64,000 nucleotides of DNA, taken from Betaproteobacteria bacterium UBA2592 (GTDB taxonomy: Bacteria; Pseudomonadota; Gammaproteobacteria; Burkholderiales; Rhodocyclaceae). Positions 54,490-63,278 of the stretch are shown in pieces (position 1 is the stretch's first letter; each line of letters begins with the position of its first letter). A program made the translations under genes and the position numbers. Under the pieces are notes generated by a model that was not told the origin of the DNA, did no database searches, and saw only the letters and a program-made list of their open reading frames with translations. Where the stretch lies: positions 1-64,000 of the forward strand of contig DDKS01000042.1 in the NCBI GenBank assembly GCA_002340095.1. The letters are read 5' to 3'.

Positions 54490-55581
54490 ATGCTAAAGAC
54501 CACGGTACTCAATGCCGCCCACCGCAGCCTCGGTGCCCGGATGGTGGATTTCGGCGGCTGGGACATGCCCGTCCATTACGGCTCCCAGATCGAGGAACAC
54601 CACGCCGTCCGCCGGGACTGCGGCATGTTCGATGTCTCCCACATGTGCGCCGTGGATGCCGTCGGCCCCGACGTGAAGCCCTTCCTGCTGCGCCTGATCG
54701 CCAACAACGTCGAAAAACTCAAGACCCCCGGCAAGGCCCTCTACAGCGCCATGCTGAACGAGGCCGGGGGCGTGGTGGATGATCTGATCGTCTATTACCT
54801 CTCCGACAGCCACTACCGCCTCGTCATCAACGCCGGAACCACCGACAAGGACCTGGACTGGATGGCCGCCCGCCTGGGCGACTGGCGGCTGGACGTGACC
54901 CTGACCCCCCTGCGCCTGGGCCCCAAGGCCGTGGGCATGATCGCCGTCCAGGGCCCCAAGGCCAAGGCCAGGGTCTGGGAGGTACTGCCGGAAGTGAAAA
55001 ACGCCACCGAGCACCTGGGCCCCTTCTTCGGCGTCCAGGTGGGCCAGCTGTTCATCGCCACCACCGGCTACACCGGCGAGGACGGCTTCGAGATCACCAT
55101 TCCCGCCGCCAAGGCCGAAGCCCTCTGGAACGCCCTGCTGGCAGCCGGCGTCAAGCCCTGCGGCCTGGGCGCCCGGGACACCCTGCGCCTGGAGGCCGGC
55201 ATGAACCTCTACGGCCAGGACATGGACGAAACCGTCTCCCCCCTGGATGCCGGCCTGGCCTGGACCGTCGATCTCAAATCCGAGCGGGACTTCGTCGGCA
55301 AGGCCGCCCTGGTAGCCCACGGCCAGAAATGGCAGTTCCTGGGTCTGAAGCTGCTCGACAAGGGCGTGCTGCGCGCCCACCAGAAAGTCACGACCGCCCG
55401 GGGCGAAGGCGAGATCACCAGCGGCAGCTTCTCCCCCACCCTGGAAGTTTCCATCGCCCTGGCCCGACTGCCCCTGGGCGTCGCCATCGGCGATACCGTG
55501 CAGGTGGACATCCGCGGCAAGCGCTTGAACGCCCTGGTCACCCAACCCGTCTTTGTCCGTCACGGCAAAGGCCTGATTTAA
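54490..55581 (+). CDS. gcvT: glycine cleavage system T protein (aminomethyltransferase)
   Basis: Transfers the methylene group from H-protein to tetrahydrofolate, releasing ammonia. 363 aa with MVDFGGWDMPVHYGSQIEEHHAVR at the N terminus, and the folate-site GEDGFEI and a LRLEAGMNLYGQD segment. ATG 54490 follows AAGGGA; an in-frame ATG at 54424 would place the start just after the riboswitch and is rejected. First gene of gcvT-gcvH-gcvP. Confidence 0.96.
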   Translation: MLKTTVLNAAHRSLGARMVDFGGWDMPVHYGSQIEEHHAVRRDCGMFDVSHMCAVDAVGPDVKPFLLRLIANNVEKLKTPGKALYSAMLNEAGGVVDDLIVYYLSDSHYRLVINAGTTDKDLDWMAARLGDWRLDVTLTPLRLGPKAVGMIAVQGPKAKARVWEVLPEVKNATEHLGPFFGVQVGQLFIATTGYTGEDGFEITIPAAKAEALWNALLAAGVKPCGLGARDTLRLEAGMNLYGQDMDETVSPLDAGLAWTVDLKSERDFVGKAALVAHGQKWQFLGLKLLDKGVLRAHQKVTTARGEGEITSGSFSPTLEVSIALARLPLGVAIGDTVQVDIRGKRLNALVTQPVFVRHGKGLI

Positions 55582-55600
55582 CCTTAAAACCTATGTTGAA

Positions 55601-55730
55601 CCACAGAGACACTGAGACACCGAGGAAAAACAAAGACGTGCTCTGAAGTATCCTGTCCCCCTCCGGGTGAGCCCAGAAGGCCATGCAAGAAATTTTTTGA
55701 GAACCCCTCTGTGTCTTTGTGTCTCTGTGG
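55601..55730. repeat. MITE-like inverted-repeat element between gcvT and gcvH
   Basis: About 130 bp bounded by imperfect terminal inverted repeats: CCACAGAGACACTGAGACAC at the left and GTGTCTTTGTGTCTCTGTGG at the right. Sequences of this CACAGAGACAC type are scattered in intergenic spacers of many bacterial genomes. No transposase is encoded. It inserts inside an operon, so it is transcribed and would fold into a long hairpin. Confidence 0.7.
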
Positions 55731-55790
55731 TGGGGTTTTCAGGTTTAATTTTCCCCAGTTTTCAACATTCATCCATTAACGGAGTTTTCC

Positions 55791-56174
55791 ATGAACATTC
55801 CTGCCGATCTGAAATACACATCCTCCCACGAATGGGTCCACATCGAAGCTGACGGCACCCTCACCGTGGGTATCACCGACCACGCCCAGGACCTGCTGGG
55901 CGACCTGGTGTTCGTGGAACTGCCCGAAGTGGGCAAGGACCTGGCCGCTGGCCAGGAAACCTGCGTGGTGGAATCGGTGAAAGCCGCCGCCGATGTCTAC
56001 GCCCCCGTGGCCGGAACCGTCACCGCCGTCAATGAAGCCGTGGTGGATGCCCCCGAGAGCGTGAACCAGGACGCCTATGCCGCCTGGCTGTTCAAACTGG
56101 CCCCGGCCAACGCCGCCGACCTGGCCGGCCTGCTCGATGCTGCCGGCTACAAGGCCGCCGTGGACGCCGCCTGA
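55791..56174 (+). CDS. gcvH: glycine cleavage system H protein
   Basis: Lipoyl carrier of the glycine cleavage complex. 127 aa with the lipoyl lysine in the VESVKAAADVYAP segment near residue 64. It is separated from gcvT by a MITE-like repeat and precedes gcvP by 115 nt. Confidence 0.96.
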   Translation: MNIPADLKYTSSHEWVHIEADGTLTVGITDHAQDLLGDLVFVELPEVGKDLAAGQETCVVESVKAAADVYAPVAGTVTAVNEAVVDAPESVNQDAYAAWLFKLAPANAADLAGLLDAAGYKAAVDAA

Positions 56175-56289
56175 TTCAGGAAAAGCCAACGCAAAGCCGC
56201 ACAGGCGGGCAGCCCAGCGAGGAAATGCTGCGCTTGTGCCCCGGCGCCTTTGCGCTGGGTCTTGCAAACCCATTCCGACGATTACGCCC

Positions 56290-59178
56290 ATGCCCGCCTC
56301 CCTGCCCCTTTCCGCCCTCGAACAGCACGACGAATTCATCGCCCGCCACCTGGGCCCCTGCCCCGCCGAGCAGGCCGCCATGCTGGCCGCCATCGGCGCC
56401 GGCAGCCTGGAAGAACTGGTGGACCAGACCGTCCCCGCCGCCATCCGCCTGCCCGCCGACCTCAAGCTGCCGGCCCCGCGTCGGGAACACGAGGCCCTGG
56501 CCGACCTGAAGGCCCTGGCCCAGAAAAACGTGCTGAAGAAGAACCTGATCAGCCTGGGCTACCACGAGACCCTGACCCCCAAGGTGATCCTGAGAAACGT
56601 CATGGAGAACCCGGGCTGGTACACCGCCTACACCCCCTATCAGGCCGAAATCGCCCAGGGGCGCCTGGAGGCCCTGCTCAACTTCCAGCAGATGGTCATC
56701 GATCTGACCGGCCTGGAACTGGCCAACGCCTCCCTGCTCGACGAGGCCACCGCCGCCGCCGAGGCCATGACCATGGCCCGCCGGGTGAGCAAGTCCAAGT
56801 CCAACCGCTTCTTCGTCGATAGCGGCTGCTTCCCCCAGACCCTGGACGTGGTCAAGACCCGGGCCGAATACTTCGGCTTCGAACTGGTGTTCGGCAACGC
56901 CGACCAGGCCGCCGACCAGGACGTGTTCGGTGCCCTGCTGCAATACCCGAACGAAAAGGGTGAAGTGGTGGATCTCGGCGACAGCATCGCCGCCCTCAAG
57001 GCCGCCGGCGCCGTGGTCGCGGTCGCCACCGACCCCATGGCCCTGGTGCTGCTCAAGTCCCCCGGCGCCATGGGCGCCGACATCGCCCTGGGCTCCAGCC
57101 AGCGCTTCGGCATTCCCATGGGCTTCGGCGGCCCCCACGCCGCCTTCTTCGCCACCCGGGAAGCCTTCGTCCGCTCCATGCCCGGCCGCATCATCGGCGT
57201 CTCCAAGGACGCCCGCGGCAACCGGGCCCTGCGCATGACCCTGCAGACCCGGGAACAACACATCCGTCGGGAAAAGGCCAATTCCAACATCTGCACCTCC
57301 CAGGTGCTGCTCGCCAACATGGCCGGCATGTACGCGGTCTATCACGGGCCGGAAGGCCTGAAGACCATCGCCGGGCGCATCCATCGCCTAGCCGCCATCC
57401 TGGCCGAGGGCCTGAAGCGGGCCGGCCTGCCCCAGCTCAACGGCCACTACTTCGACACCCTGCGCCTGGACCTGGGCGCCAAGGCCCGCTCCGTGTACCA
57501 GGCGGCCCAGCAGGCCGGCTACAACCTGCGCCTGATGGAAGGCGGCCAGATCGGCATCGCCTTCAATGAAAAGACCACCCGGGAGGACGTGGCCGCCCTG
57601 TTCCAGCTGATCACCGGCGTCAAGCTCGATGTGGAGGCCCTGGATGCCCAGGTGGCCGCCGCCGATCCGGCCCTGCCCTCCAACCTGTTGCGCCAGGACG
57701 CCATCCTCACCCATCCCGTGTTCAACACCCACCACACCGAACACGAGATGCTGCGTTACCTGAAAAAACTGCAGAACAAGGACCTGGCCCTGGATCACGC
57801 CATGATCTCCCTGGGTTCTTGCACCATGAAGCTGAACGCCACCAGCGAGATGATCCCCGTCACCTGGCCCGAGTTCGGCGACATGCACCCCTTCGCCCCA
57901 GCAGACCAGGCCAGCGGCTACCTGCAGATGATCGATCAGCTTGCCGGCTGGCTACAGACCATTACCGGCTTCGACGCCATCTGCATGCAGCCCAACTCGG
58001 GCGCCCAGGGCGAATACGCCGGCCTGGTGGCCATCCGCCGCTACCACGCCAGCCGCGGCGAGGGCCAGCGGGACATCTGCCTGATTCCCAGATCCGCCCA
58101 CGGCACCAACCCGGCCACCGCCCAGATGACCGGCTTGCAGGTGGTGGTGGTGGACTGTGACGAAAACGGCAACGTGGATGTGGCTGACCTGAAGGCCAAG
58201 GCCGAACAGCACGCCGACCGGCTCTCCTGCCTGATGCTCACCTACCCCTCCACCCACGGGGTGTTCGAGGAAGCGGTACGGGAAATCTGTGACATCGTGC
58301 ACGCTCACGGCGGCCAGGTGTACATGGACGGCGCAAATCTCAACGCCCAGGTGGGCCTCACCGCCCCCGGCTTCATCGGCGCCGATGTCTCCCACATGAA
58401 CCTGCACAAGACCTTCGCCATTCCCCACGGGGGCGGCGGCCCGGGCATGGGCCCCATCGGCCTGAAAGCCCATCTGGCCCCCTTCATGGCCGACCACGTG
58501 CTGCAAGCCACTGGCCCGGCAGGCCGGGTGAATGCGGGCCAAGGCGCGGTGTCCGCCGCCCCCTTCGGCTCCGCCTCCATCCTGCCCATCTCCTGGATGT
58601 ACATCGCCATGCTGGGCGGTCGGGGCCTGAAACAGGCCACCCAGACCGCGATTTTGAACGCCAACTACGTAGCCCGCCGCCTCCAGGACCATTACCCGGT
58701 GCTGTACGTGGGCAAGAACGGCCGCGTCGCCCACGAGTGCATCCTGGACATCCGCCCCATCAAGGCAGCCACCGGCATCACCGAGATCGACATCGCCAAG
58801 CGCCTGATGGACTATGGCTTTCACGCCCCCACAGTGAGCTTCCCGGTGCCCGGCACCATCATGGTCGAGCCCACCGAGTCTGAATCCAAGGCCGAGCTGG
58901 ACCGCTTCATCGACGCCCTGATCGCCATCCGCAACGAAATCCGCCGGATCGAGACCGGCACATGGCCAGCGGACGACAATCCGCTCAAAAATGCGCCGCA
59001 CACCCAGCTGGATCTGGCCGAAGCCGAATGGAAGCGGCCCTACAGCCGCACCGAAGCCTGCTTCCCCCTGCCCTGGGTGGCCGACAACAAGTTCTGGCCG
59101 AGCGTAAACCGCATCGACGACGTGTACGGGGACCGCAACCTGGTCTGCGCCTGCCCGCCCCTGGCGGACTATCAGTGA
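56290..59178 (+). CDS. gcvP: glycine dehydrogenase (decarboxylating), P protein
   Basis: PLP enzyme that decarboxylates glycine and loads H protein. 962 aa, full-length single-chain type. The PLP-lysine region reads NLHKTFAIPHGGGGPGMGP near residue 705, and the N-terminal half carries YTPYQAEIAQGRLE. ATG 56290 (MPASLPLSALEQHDEF) was chosen; the longer frame upstream overlaps gcvH. Confidence 0.96.
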   Translation: MPASLPLSALEQHDEFIARHLGPCPAEQAAMLAAIGAGSLEELVDQTVPAAIRLPADLKLPAPRREHEALADLKALAQKNVLKKNLISLGYHETLTPKVILRNVMENPGWYTAYTPYQAEIAQGRLEALLNFQQMVIDLTGLELANASLLDEATAAAEAMTMARRVSKSKSNRFFVDSGCFPQTLDVVKTRAEYFGFELVFGNADQAADQDVFGALLQYPNEKGEVVDLGDSIAALKAAGAVVAVATDPMALVLLKSPGAMGADIALGSSQRFGIPMGFGGPHAAFFATREAFVRSMPGRIIGVSKDARGNRALRMTLQTREQHIRREKANSNICTSQVLLANMAGMYAVYHGPEGLKTIAGRIHRLAAILAEGLKRAGLPQLNGHYFDTLRLDLGAKARSVYQAAQQAGYNLRLMEGGQIGIAFNEKTTREDVAALFQLITGVKLDVEALDAQVAAADPALPSNLLRQDAILTHPVFNTHHTEHEMLRYLKKLQNKDLALDHAMISLGSCTMKLNATSEMIPVTWPEFGDMHPFAPADQASGYLQMIDQLAGWLQTITGFDAICMQPNSGAQGEYAGLVAIRRYHASRGEGQRDICLIPRSAHGTNPATAQMTGLQVVVVDCDENGNVDVADLKAKAEQHADRLSCLMLTYPSTHGVFEEAVREICDIVHAHGGQVYMDGANLNAQVGLTAPGFIGADVSHMNLHKTFAIPHGGGGPGMGPIGLKAHLAPFMADHVLQATGPAGRVNAGQGAVSAAPFGSASILPISWMYIAMLGGRGLKQATQTAILNANYVARRLQDHYPVLYVGKNGRVAHECILDIRPIKAATGITEIDIAKRLMDYGFHAPTVSFPVPGTIMVEPTESESKAELDRFIDALIAIRNEIRRIETGTWPADDNPLKNAPHTQLDLAEAEWKRPYSRTEACFPLPWVADNKFWPSVNRIDDVYGDRNLVCACPPLADYQ

Positions 59179-59184
59179 GGCTGC

Positions 59185-59204
59185 GCCCGGGCTGCGGCCC
59201 GGGC
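59185..59204. terminator. GC-rich hairpin after gcvP
   Basis: GCCCGGG and CCCGGGC flank CTGCGG between convergent gcvP and the DUF3820 gene. There is no T-run, so function is uncertain. Confidence 0.35.
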
Positions 59205-59211
59205 CGCCCCC

Positions 59212-59424
59212 TCACCTGGCGCGCAGGGGGTCCAGCAAATGGGAGAGGCCGTTGTGGTCCAGCTCGTGCATCAGCGCCAGCAGACGCCCCAGCTCCCCGG
59301 GCGGAAAGCCCTCCCGGGCAAACCAGTTGAGGTAATGGCCGGGCAGGTCCGCCACCGCCCTGCCCTTGTATTTGCCATAGGGCATGACCGTGCTCAACAA
59401 GCGCTGCAGGACTTCGGTCTGCAT
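59212..59424 (-). CDS. DUF3820 small protein
   Basis: 70-aa protein. The core MPYGKYKGRAVADLPGHYLNWFAREGFPPGELG matches DUF3820, a short predicted nucleic-acid-associated domain of unknown function also found fused to exonuclease-type proteins. ATG 59424 starts it; a frame reaching further upstream overlaps the isochorismatase gene and is a shadow. It lies 16 nt after that gene. Confidence 0.8.
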   Translation of the reverse strand: MQTEVLQRLLSTVMPYGKYKGRAVADLPGHYLNWFAREGFPPGELGRLLALMHELDHNGLSHLLDPLRAR

Positions 59425-59440
59425 GACGGGCGGCTCCGCC

Positions 59441-59983
59441 TCAGCGGATGAATTCCTTGAGCACGGCACGGAAGGCGGCGGTGTTGGCCTTCTCCAGCCA
59501 TTCGAAGGCCACCATCTCCCGGGACACGATGTCGGCCCCATGCTGGCGCATCCGTTCGAGGGCCAGCTCCTTGTCCCGCGCCCGCCGGGAGCCGACCCCC
59601 TCCTCCACCACGAACACCCGCCGACCGGCGGCCAGCAGGTCCAGCACGGTCTGCTGCACGCACACATGGGTTTCGGTGCCGGTGACGATCCAGCGGTGAC
59701 GGTCGCCCCCGGGCGCCTTCCAGAGCTGCCCTTCACCGACGGCGGAAAAATGCTCCTTCTCCACGATCATGCCCGGCTCGAGCAGGGTCCGCAGGGCAGG
59801 CAGGGTGCCGCCCAACCCCCGCGGATACTGCTCCGTGACCAGCACCGGCACCCCCAGAGCCCGGGCCACGCCCACCAGCCAGCACACGTTGTCCACCACC
59901 GCCTGGCCTTCGTGAATGGCCGGCAACAGCCGTTCCTGCACATCCACCACCAAGAGCACTGATTGTTTGGCACACATCCGCAT
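59441..59983 (-). CDS. isochorismatase-family hydrolase (YcaC-like)
   Basis: 180-aa cysteine hydrolase. The triad is visible: Asp in VVDVQERLLP, Lys in VEKEHFSA, Cys in TGTETHVCVQQTVLD. No isochorismate-specific context exists, so the substrate is unknown (amide hydrolase likely). Start ATG 59983 has GGGAG eight bases upstream; ATG 59977 is the alternative. Confidence 0.85.
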   Translation of the reverse strand: MRMCAKQSVLLVVDVQERLLPAIHEGQAVVDNVCWLVGVARALGVPVLVTEQYPRGLGGTLPALRTLLEPGMIVEKEHFSAVGEGQLWKAPGGDRHRWIVTGTETHVCVQQTVLDLLAAGRRVFVVEEGVGSRRARDKELALERMRQHGADIVSREMVAFEWLEKANTAAFRAVLKEFIR

Positions 59984-60040
59984 TGCACGACTCCCGTTTG
60001 CAAGGATTGACGAGACAGGAGGGACGGCCGTCCCCAATCT

Positions 60041-60640
60041 TCAGTGAAGGCCCCCGCGGATCAGTCCCACCGCGATGCCCTCGATGGCGAAGTCCCCGGA
60101 CCCGGGCCTGACCTGGATGGGCGCGAAATCGGGATTCTCGGCCACCAGCTCGATGCTGCCGCCACGGCGGCGCAGGCGCTTCACGGTGACTTCGTCGGCG
60201 AGCCGGGCCACGACGATCTGGCCGTCCCGGGCTTCGGACGTCTTGTGCACCACGAGCAGGTCGCCGTCGAAGATGCCCGCATCGATCATCGACAAACCGC
60301 GTACCCGCAGCAGGTAATCCGCCCTTGGGGTAAACAGGGAGGCATCGAGACAATAGCGGGCCTGGACATTCTCCACCGCCAGCAGGGGCGACCCTGCGGC
60401 CACGGAGCCGATCAAGGGCAAGCCCAGCTGCTCCACGAGGCGGATGCCCCGGGCCGAACCATGCTCCAGCACGATGACGCCCTTCTTGGCCAGGGCCTTG
60501 AGATGGTCTTCGGCCGCATTGGGGGAGGAAAAACCGAAGGCCCGGCAGATCTCGGCCCGGGTCGGCGGCGCCCCGAACACCTCGACGGTATTGCGGATGA
60601 AATCGACGATTTCCTGCTGGCGACTGGTCAGTTTGGTCAT
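60041..60640 (-). CDS. lexA: LexA repressor
   Basis: SOS regulator. 199 aa: winged-helix N terminus (RQQEIVDFIRNTVEVFGAPPTRAEICRAFGF), Ala-Gly cleavage site in GSVAAGSP, catalytic Ser in GLSMIDAGI and Lys in VTVKRLRR. Its own LexA box lies 15-30 nt upstream, so it is autoregulated. Confidence 0.95.
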   Translation of the reverse strand: MTKLTSRQQEIVDFIRNTVEVFGAPPTRAEICRAFGFSSPNAAEDHLKALAKKGVIVLEHGSARGIRLVEQLGLPLIGSVAAGSPLLAVENVQARYCLDASLFTPRADYLLRVRGLSMIDAGIFDGDLLVVHKTSEARDGQIVVARLADEVTVKRLRRRGGSIELVAENPDFAPIQVRPGSGDFAIEGIAVGLIRGGLH

Positions 60641-60654
60641 GGCATATCCTGAGG

Positions 60655-60670
60655 CTGTATTTTTTTACAG
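60655..60670 (-). promoter_or_regulatory. LexA box of lexA
   Basis: CTGTATTTTTTTACAG, a perfect CTGT-N8-ACAG SOS box 14 nt before the lexA start codon. Confidence 0.88.
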
Positions 60671-61187
60671 CAATCTACCAGAGGCCCGGAGAATTTGCAG
60701 CAAAAACGCGTACCCGGCCCCAGCCCGGGCCCGGATGGCATGTATTGCTTGCAGAAGGTGGATGCACCCACTTCAGAAGAGCGCTGCACCGGGCCGCACG
60801 TCGATGCGCCGGACCTCTCTTCAGTGGTTGTTAGGTCGGTGACTCAGGCGTAGAATCCTGCGCTCCATCAACTGCGGAGTTCCCAAGTGGGCACGTGTTC
60901 GAGTGACAGTAGTCAGCCGGTTTCAATGACCGGCACCCCCTCGGCAAGATAACGCGCAGATCTCCCTGCCGCTGTCTCGCCGAACGCGAGAGGCGGCAAT
61001 CTCGTCGCAGCATTCGCTGCACGTCATTCCCCTCCCAGACAACTGATTGGCGGATCGCCTGATGGTGATCGGCTGTGAACAACGCTTGCCGCCATCGGCC
61101 AGCGGACTTGTCGTGTGCACAGCGGTGCTGCCACACGATAAGTCGTGCACGCGACAGGGCTTCGCCTCGACCTGAGAGGAGAACGCT
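60671..61187. other. 517-nt spacer before the magnesium locus, no gene recognised
   Basis: No convincing coding frame on either strand. The second half holds several possible stems: CCGGTTTCAATGACCGG near 60918-60934, and GATCGCCTGATGGTGATC near 61053-61070. It ends in the GAGAGGAG ribosome site of the next gene. It may be a structured 5' leader, but no known riboswitch class could be matched by eye. Confidence 0.4.
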
Positions 61188-61922
61188 GTGCGCATTGCTC
61201 GTTTTCAACATCCGTGCCGCTTCGCTGCGGCCTACCTGCCACGCCGGGCAGCCCTGCTATGTGCCATTCTGCTGCTAGCCAACACCGCCCATGCGGCGCG
61301 GCCCATGATCACCGACGATGCCCGCATCGTCGATGCCAAGGCATGCCAGCTTGAGAGCTGGATCAAGAAGAACCCGGACAGCACGGAAACCTGGGCGCTG
61401 CCAGCTTGCAACTTCACCGGCAATCTGGAGCTGAGCCTGGGTGGCGCGATGACGCGCGAAGCGGGCCGTACCCAAACCACGGATGTCGTCATGCAGGGCA
61501 AGACCCTGTTCAAGCCCCTCGAACCGAATGGCTGGGGCATCGGTCTGGCCGCAGGTACGGTTCGTCATCCGCTGGCAGACAGCCGCGACTGGTATGCCTA
61601 TGTGCCCACCAGCTTTTCGTTCCGCAACGACGCGGTGGTTGTCCACACCAACCTCGGTTGGCTGCGCGAGGGCGAAACCCGGCGCCACCACCTGACCTGG
61701 GGCCTGGGCACCGAGGCGCAGCTTACCGAGCGCACCTGGCTGATCGCTGAGACCTTCGGCCAGAACCCGGGCAAACCTTTCCATCAACTCGGCCTGCGTC
61801 ACTGGCTGGTGCCGGATCACATCCAGCTGGATGCGACCTATGGCAACCGCAACGGCGGCGCACACGGCGAGCGCTGGTTCTCCATCGGCTTGCGTCTGCT
61901 CTCCGTGCCGTTCCTGCCGTAA
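61188..61922 (+). CDS. hypothetical exported protein
   Basis: 244 aa with a signal peptide (about 10-36, LLCAILLLANTAHA) followed by RPMITDDARIVDAKACQLESWIKK, a start typical of a conserved beta-rich outer membrane family without assigned function. The body has alternating beta strands (GIGLAAGTVRHPL, LTWGLGTEAQL). Start is GTG 61188 with AGGAG at good spacing. It is upstream of the mgtA remnant and mgtC, suggesting a link to divalent cation stress. Confidence 0.65.
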   Translation: MRIARFQHPCRFAAAYLPRRAALLCAILLLANTAHAARPMITDDARIVDAKACQLESWIKKNPDSTETWALPACNFTGNLELSLGGAMTREAGRTQTTDVVMQGKTLFKPLEPNGWGIGLAAGTVRHPLADSRDWYAYVPTSFSFRNDAVVVHTNLGWLREGETRRHHLTWGLGTEAQLTERTWLIAETFGQNPGKPFHQLGLRHWLVPDHIQLDATYGNRNGGAHGERWFSIGLRLLSVPFLP

Positions 61923-62034
61923 CGCCAAAGCTGTAACAGGAATTTCGCAAACTATGCCAGACCCTGAACCCAAGCCGCCTGCCTGAGCAGGTTTTCACCA
62001 GCGTGAATCAGGCAGGCCATCAAGGAGAAAAACC

Positions 62035-62262
62035 ATGAACATCACGCTGCTGAAAGAGTTTTTCGCAGGCTTCCTGCTCACCCGTCACCTCGCGCTCTTC
62101 ATCAACGGCTTCACCAAGGGCGGCTGGATGGAGGCGCTGCTGTTCGCGCTATCCATCGCCGTCGGCCTGACACCCGAAATGCTGCCGATGATCCTGCTCG
62201 CCTACATGGGACTGACTCAAGCCATGAAGGGCATCTACTTCCGCCGCTACGGCTGGCAATAA
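62035..62262 (+). pseudogene. internally deleted MgtA-type Mg2+ ATPase remnant
   Basis: 75 codons that join an N-terminal-like segment (LLKEFFAGFLLTRHLA), the transmembrane-4 motif INGFTKGGWMEALLFALSIAVGLTPEMLPMI and the MgtA C-terminal end LTQAMKGIYFRRYGWQ in one frame. The phosphorylation, nucleotide-binding and hinge domains (roughly 500-600 residues) are gone. AAGGAG precedes the ATG and the frame is open, so a mini-membrane protein may still be made. It lies 10 nt before mgtC. Confidence 0.7.
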
Positions 62263-62272
62263 GGAGGCGGGC

Positions 62273-62989
62273 ATGGAGGCAATGCAAAATATCAACCTGA
62301 CCTCCCTGCTCGACACCCTGATCAGCCTCGCCGCCGCCTTCGTGCTCGGCGGGCTGATTGGCTTCGAGCGGCAATACCGGCAACGCACGGCTGGCCTGCG
62401 CACCAACGTGCTGGTCGCCGTCGGGGCGGCGCTGTTCGTGGATATGGCCAACCGGCTCAACGGTCATGAAGGCGCGGCGCATGTCATGGCCTACGTGGTG
62501 TCCGGCATCGGTTTCCTGGGCGCGGGTGTGATCATGCGCGAAGAGGGCAATGTGCGCGGCCTGAACACGGCCGCCACGCTGTGGGGGTCGGCGGCCGTGG
62601 GCGCGGCAGCCGGGGCCGACCTGATCATCGAGGCCGTGCTGGGGGCCGTGTTCGTGCTCTCGGCCAACACCCTGCTGCGCCCCATCGTCAACACCATCAA
62701 CCGCAAGCCGCTGGATGTCGAGTCGGTCGAGGTGACGAACACGGTCTATGTGATCGCCGAGCGCGCGCATCAGAAGATGGTGATGGCCCAACTCGAAGAA
62801 GAGCTGGAACGCAGCAACTACCCGACCCACGATCTGGATATTCACGCCTTTGGCGAGGAGGATGTCGAAATCGAGGCGACCTTGGCCGCCACCTCGGTCG
62901 ATGGCGACGAGCTGGATGCCTTGGTGAGACGGCTTGCGGCGCTACCCGCCGTCCGGCAGGCGTTCTGGAGTCCGAGCACAACCGAATGA
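62273..62989 (+). CDS. mgtC: MgtC/SapB-family membrane protein
   Basis: 238 aa. Four or five helices in the first 150 residues with the family core GGLIGFERQYRQRTAGLRTNVLVAVGAALF and GIGFLGAGVIM, then a soluble ACT-like C-terminal domain. MgtC proteins help growth in low magnesium and act on ATP synthase in pathogens. AAGGAGG precedes ATG 62273. It is next to the mgtA remnant, the classic partner. Confidence 0.9.
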   Translation: MEAMQNINLTSLLDTLISLAAAFVLGGLIGFERQYRQRTAGLRTNVLVAVGAALFVDMANRLNGHEGAAHVMAYVVSGIGFLGAGVIMREEGNVRGLNTAATLWGSAAVGAAAGADLIIEAVLGAVFVLSANTLLRPIVNTINRKPLDVESVEVTNTVYVIAERAHQKMVMAQLEEELERSNYPTHDLDIHAFGEEDVEIEATLAATSVDGDELDALVRRLAALPAVRQAFWSPSTTE

Positions 62990-63278
62990 TCTTGCATCAC
63001 AGATACCGGTACGGCATTTATGGCGTCCTTCCATACCCCGCACCCCTGGTTGCGAATTGCCCCGTCGCCACCATGGCCAGCCGCAGCCTGGCGGCGGTCG
63101 TCCTGAAGGACCATCCACCTTCACGATCACCTGCCCGCGCCGCAGCTCACTTCCCTTAATATTCCTTTAATATGATTGCAAAAGAATCACGGACCTGCTG
63201 CCAACCCGTCTGCCGGCGTAGGCCGGAAGCCCGCCGTGGCGCCTCCGGCCTGCCCCGCATCCTGCCGAGACCCCGAAC
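62990..63278. other. 289-nt spacer between mgtC and ppk
   Basis: No gene recognised. AT-rich TTAATATTCCTTTAATATG lies at about 63157-63175 and may hold the ppk promoter. A GC-rich inverted repeat near 63210-63255 was not resolved. Confidence 0.4.

Noticed and set aside
60671..61187. M-box (ykoK) magnesium riboswitch
   Set aside because: A few matches (GTTAGGT, ACTCAGGCG) but the conserved core could not be aligned by eye; left as an untested hypothesis.
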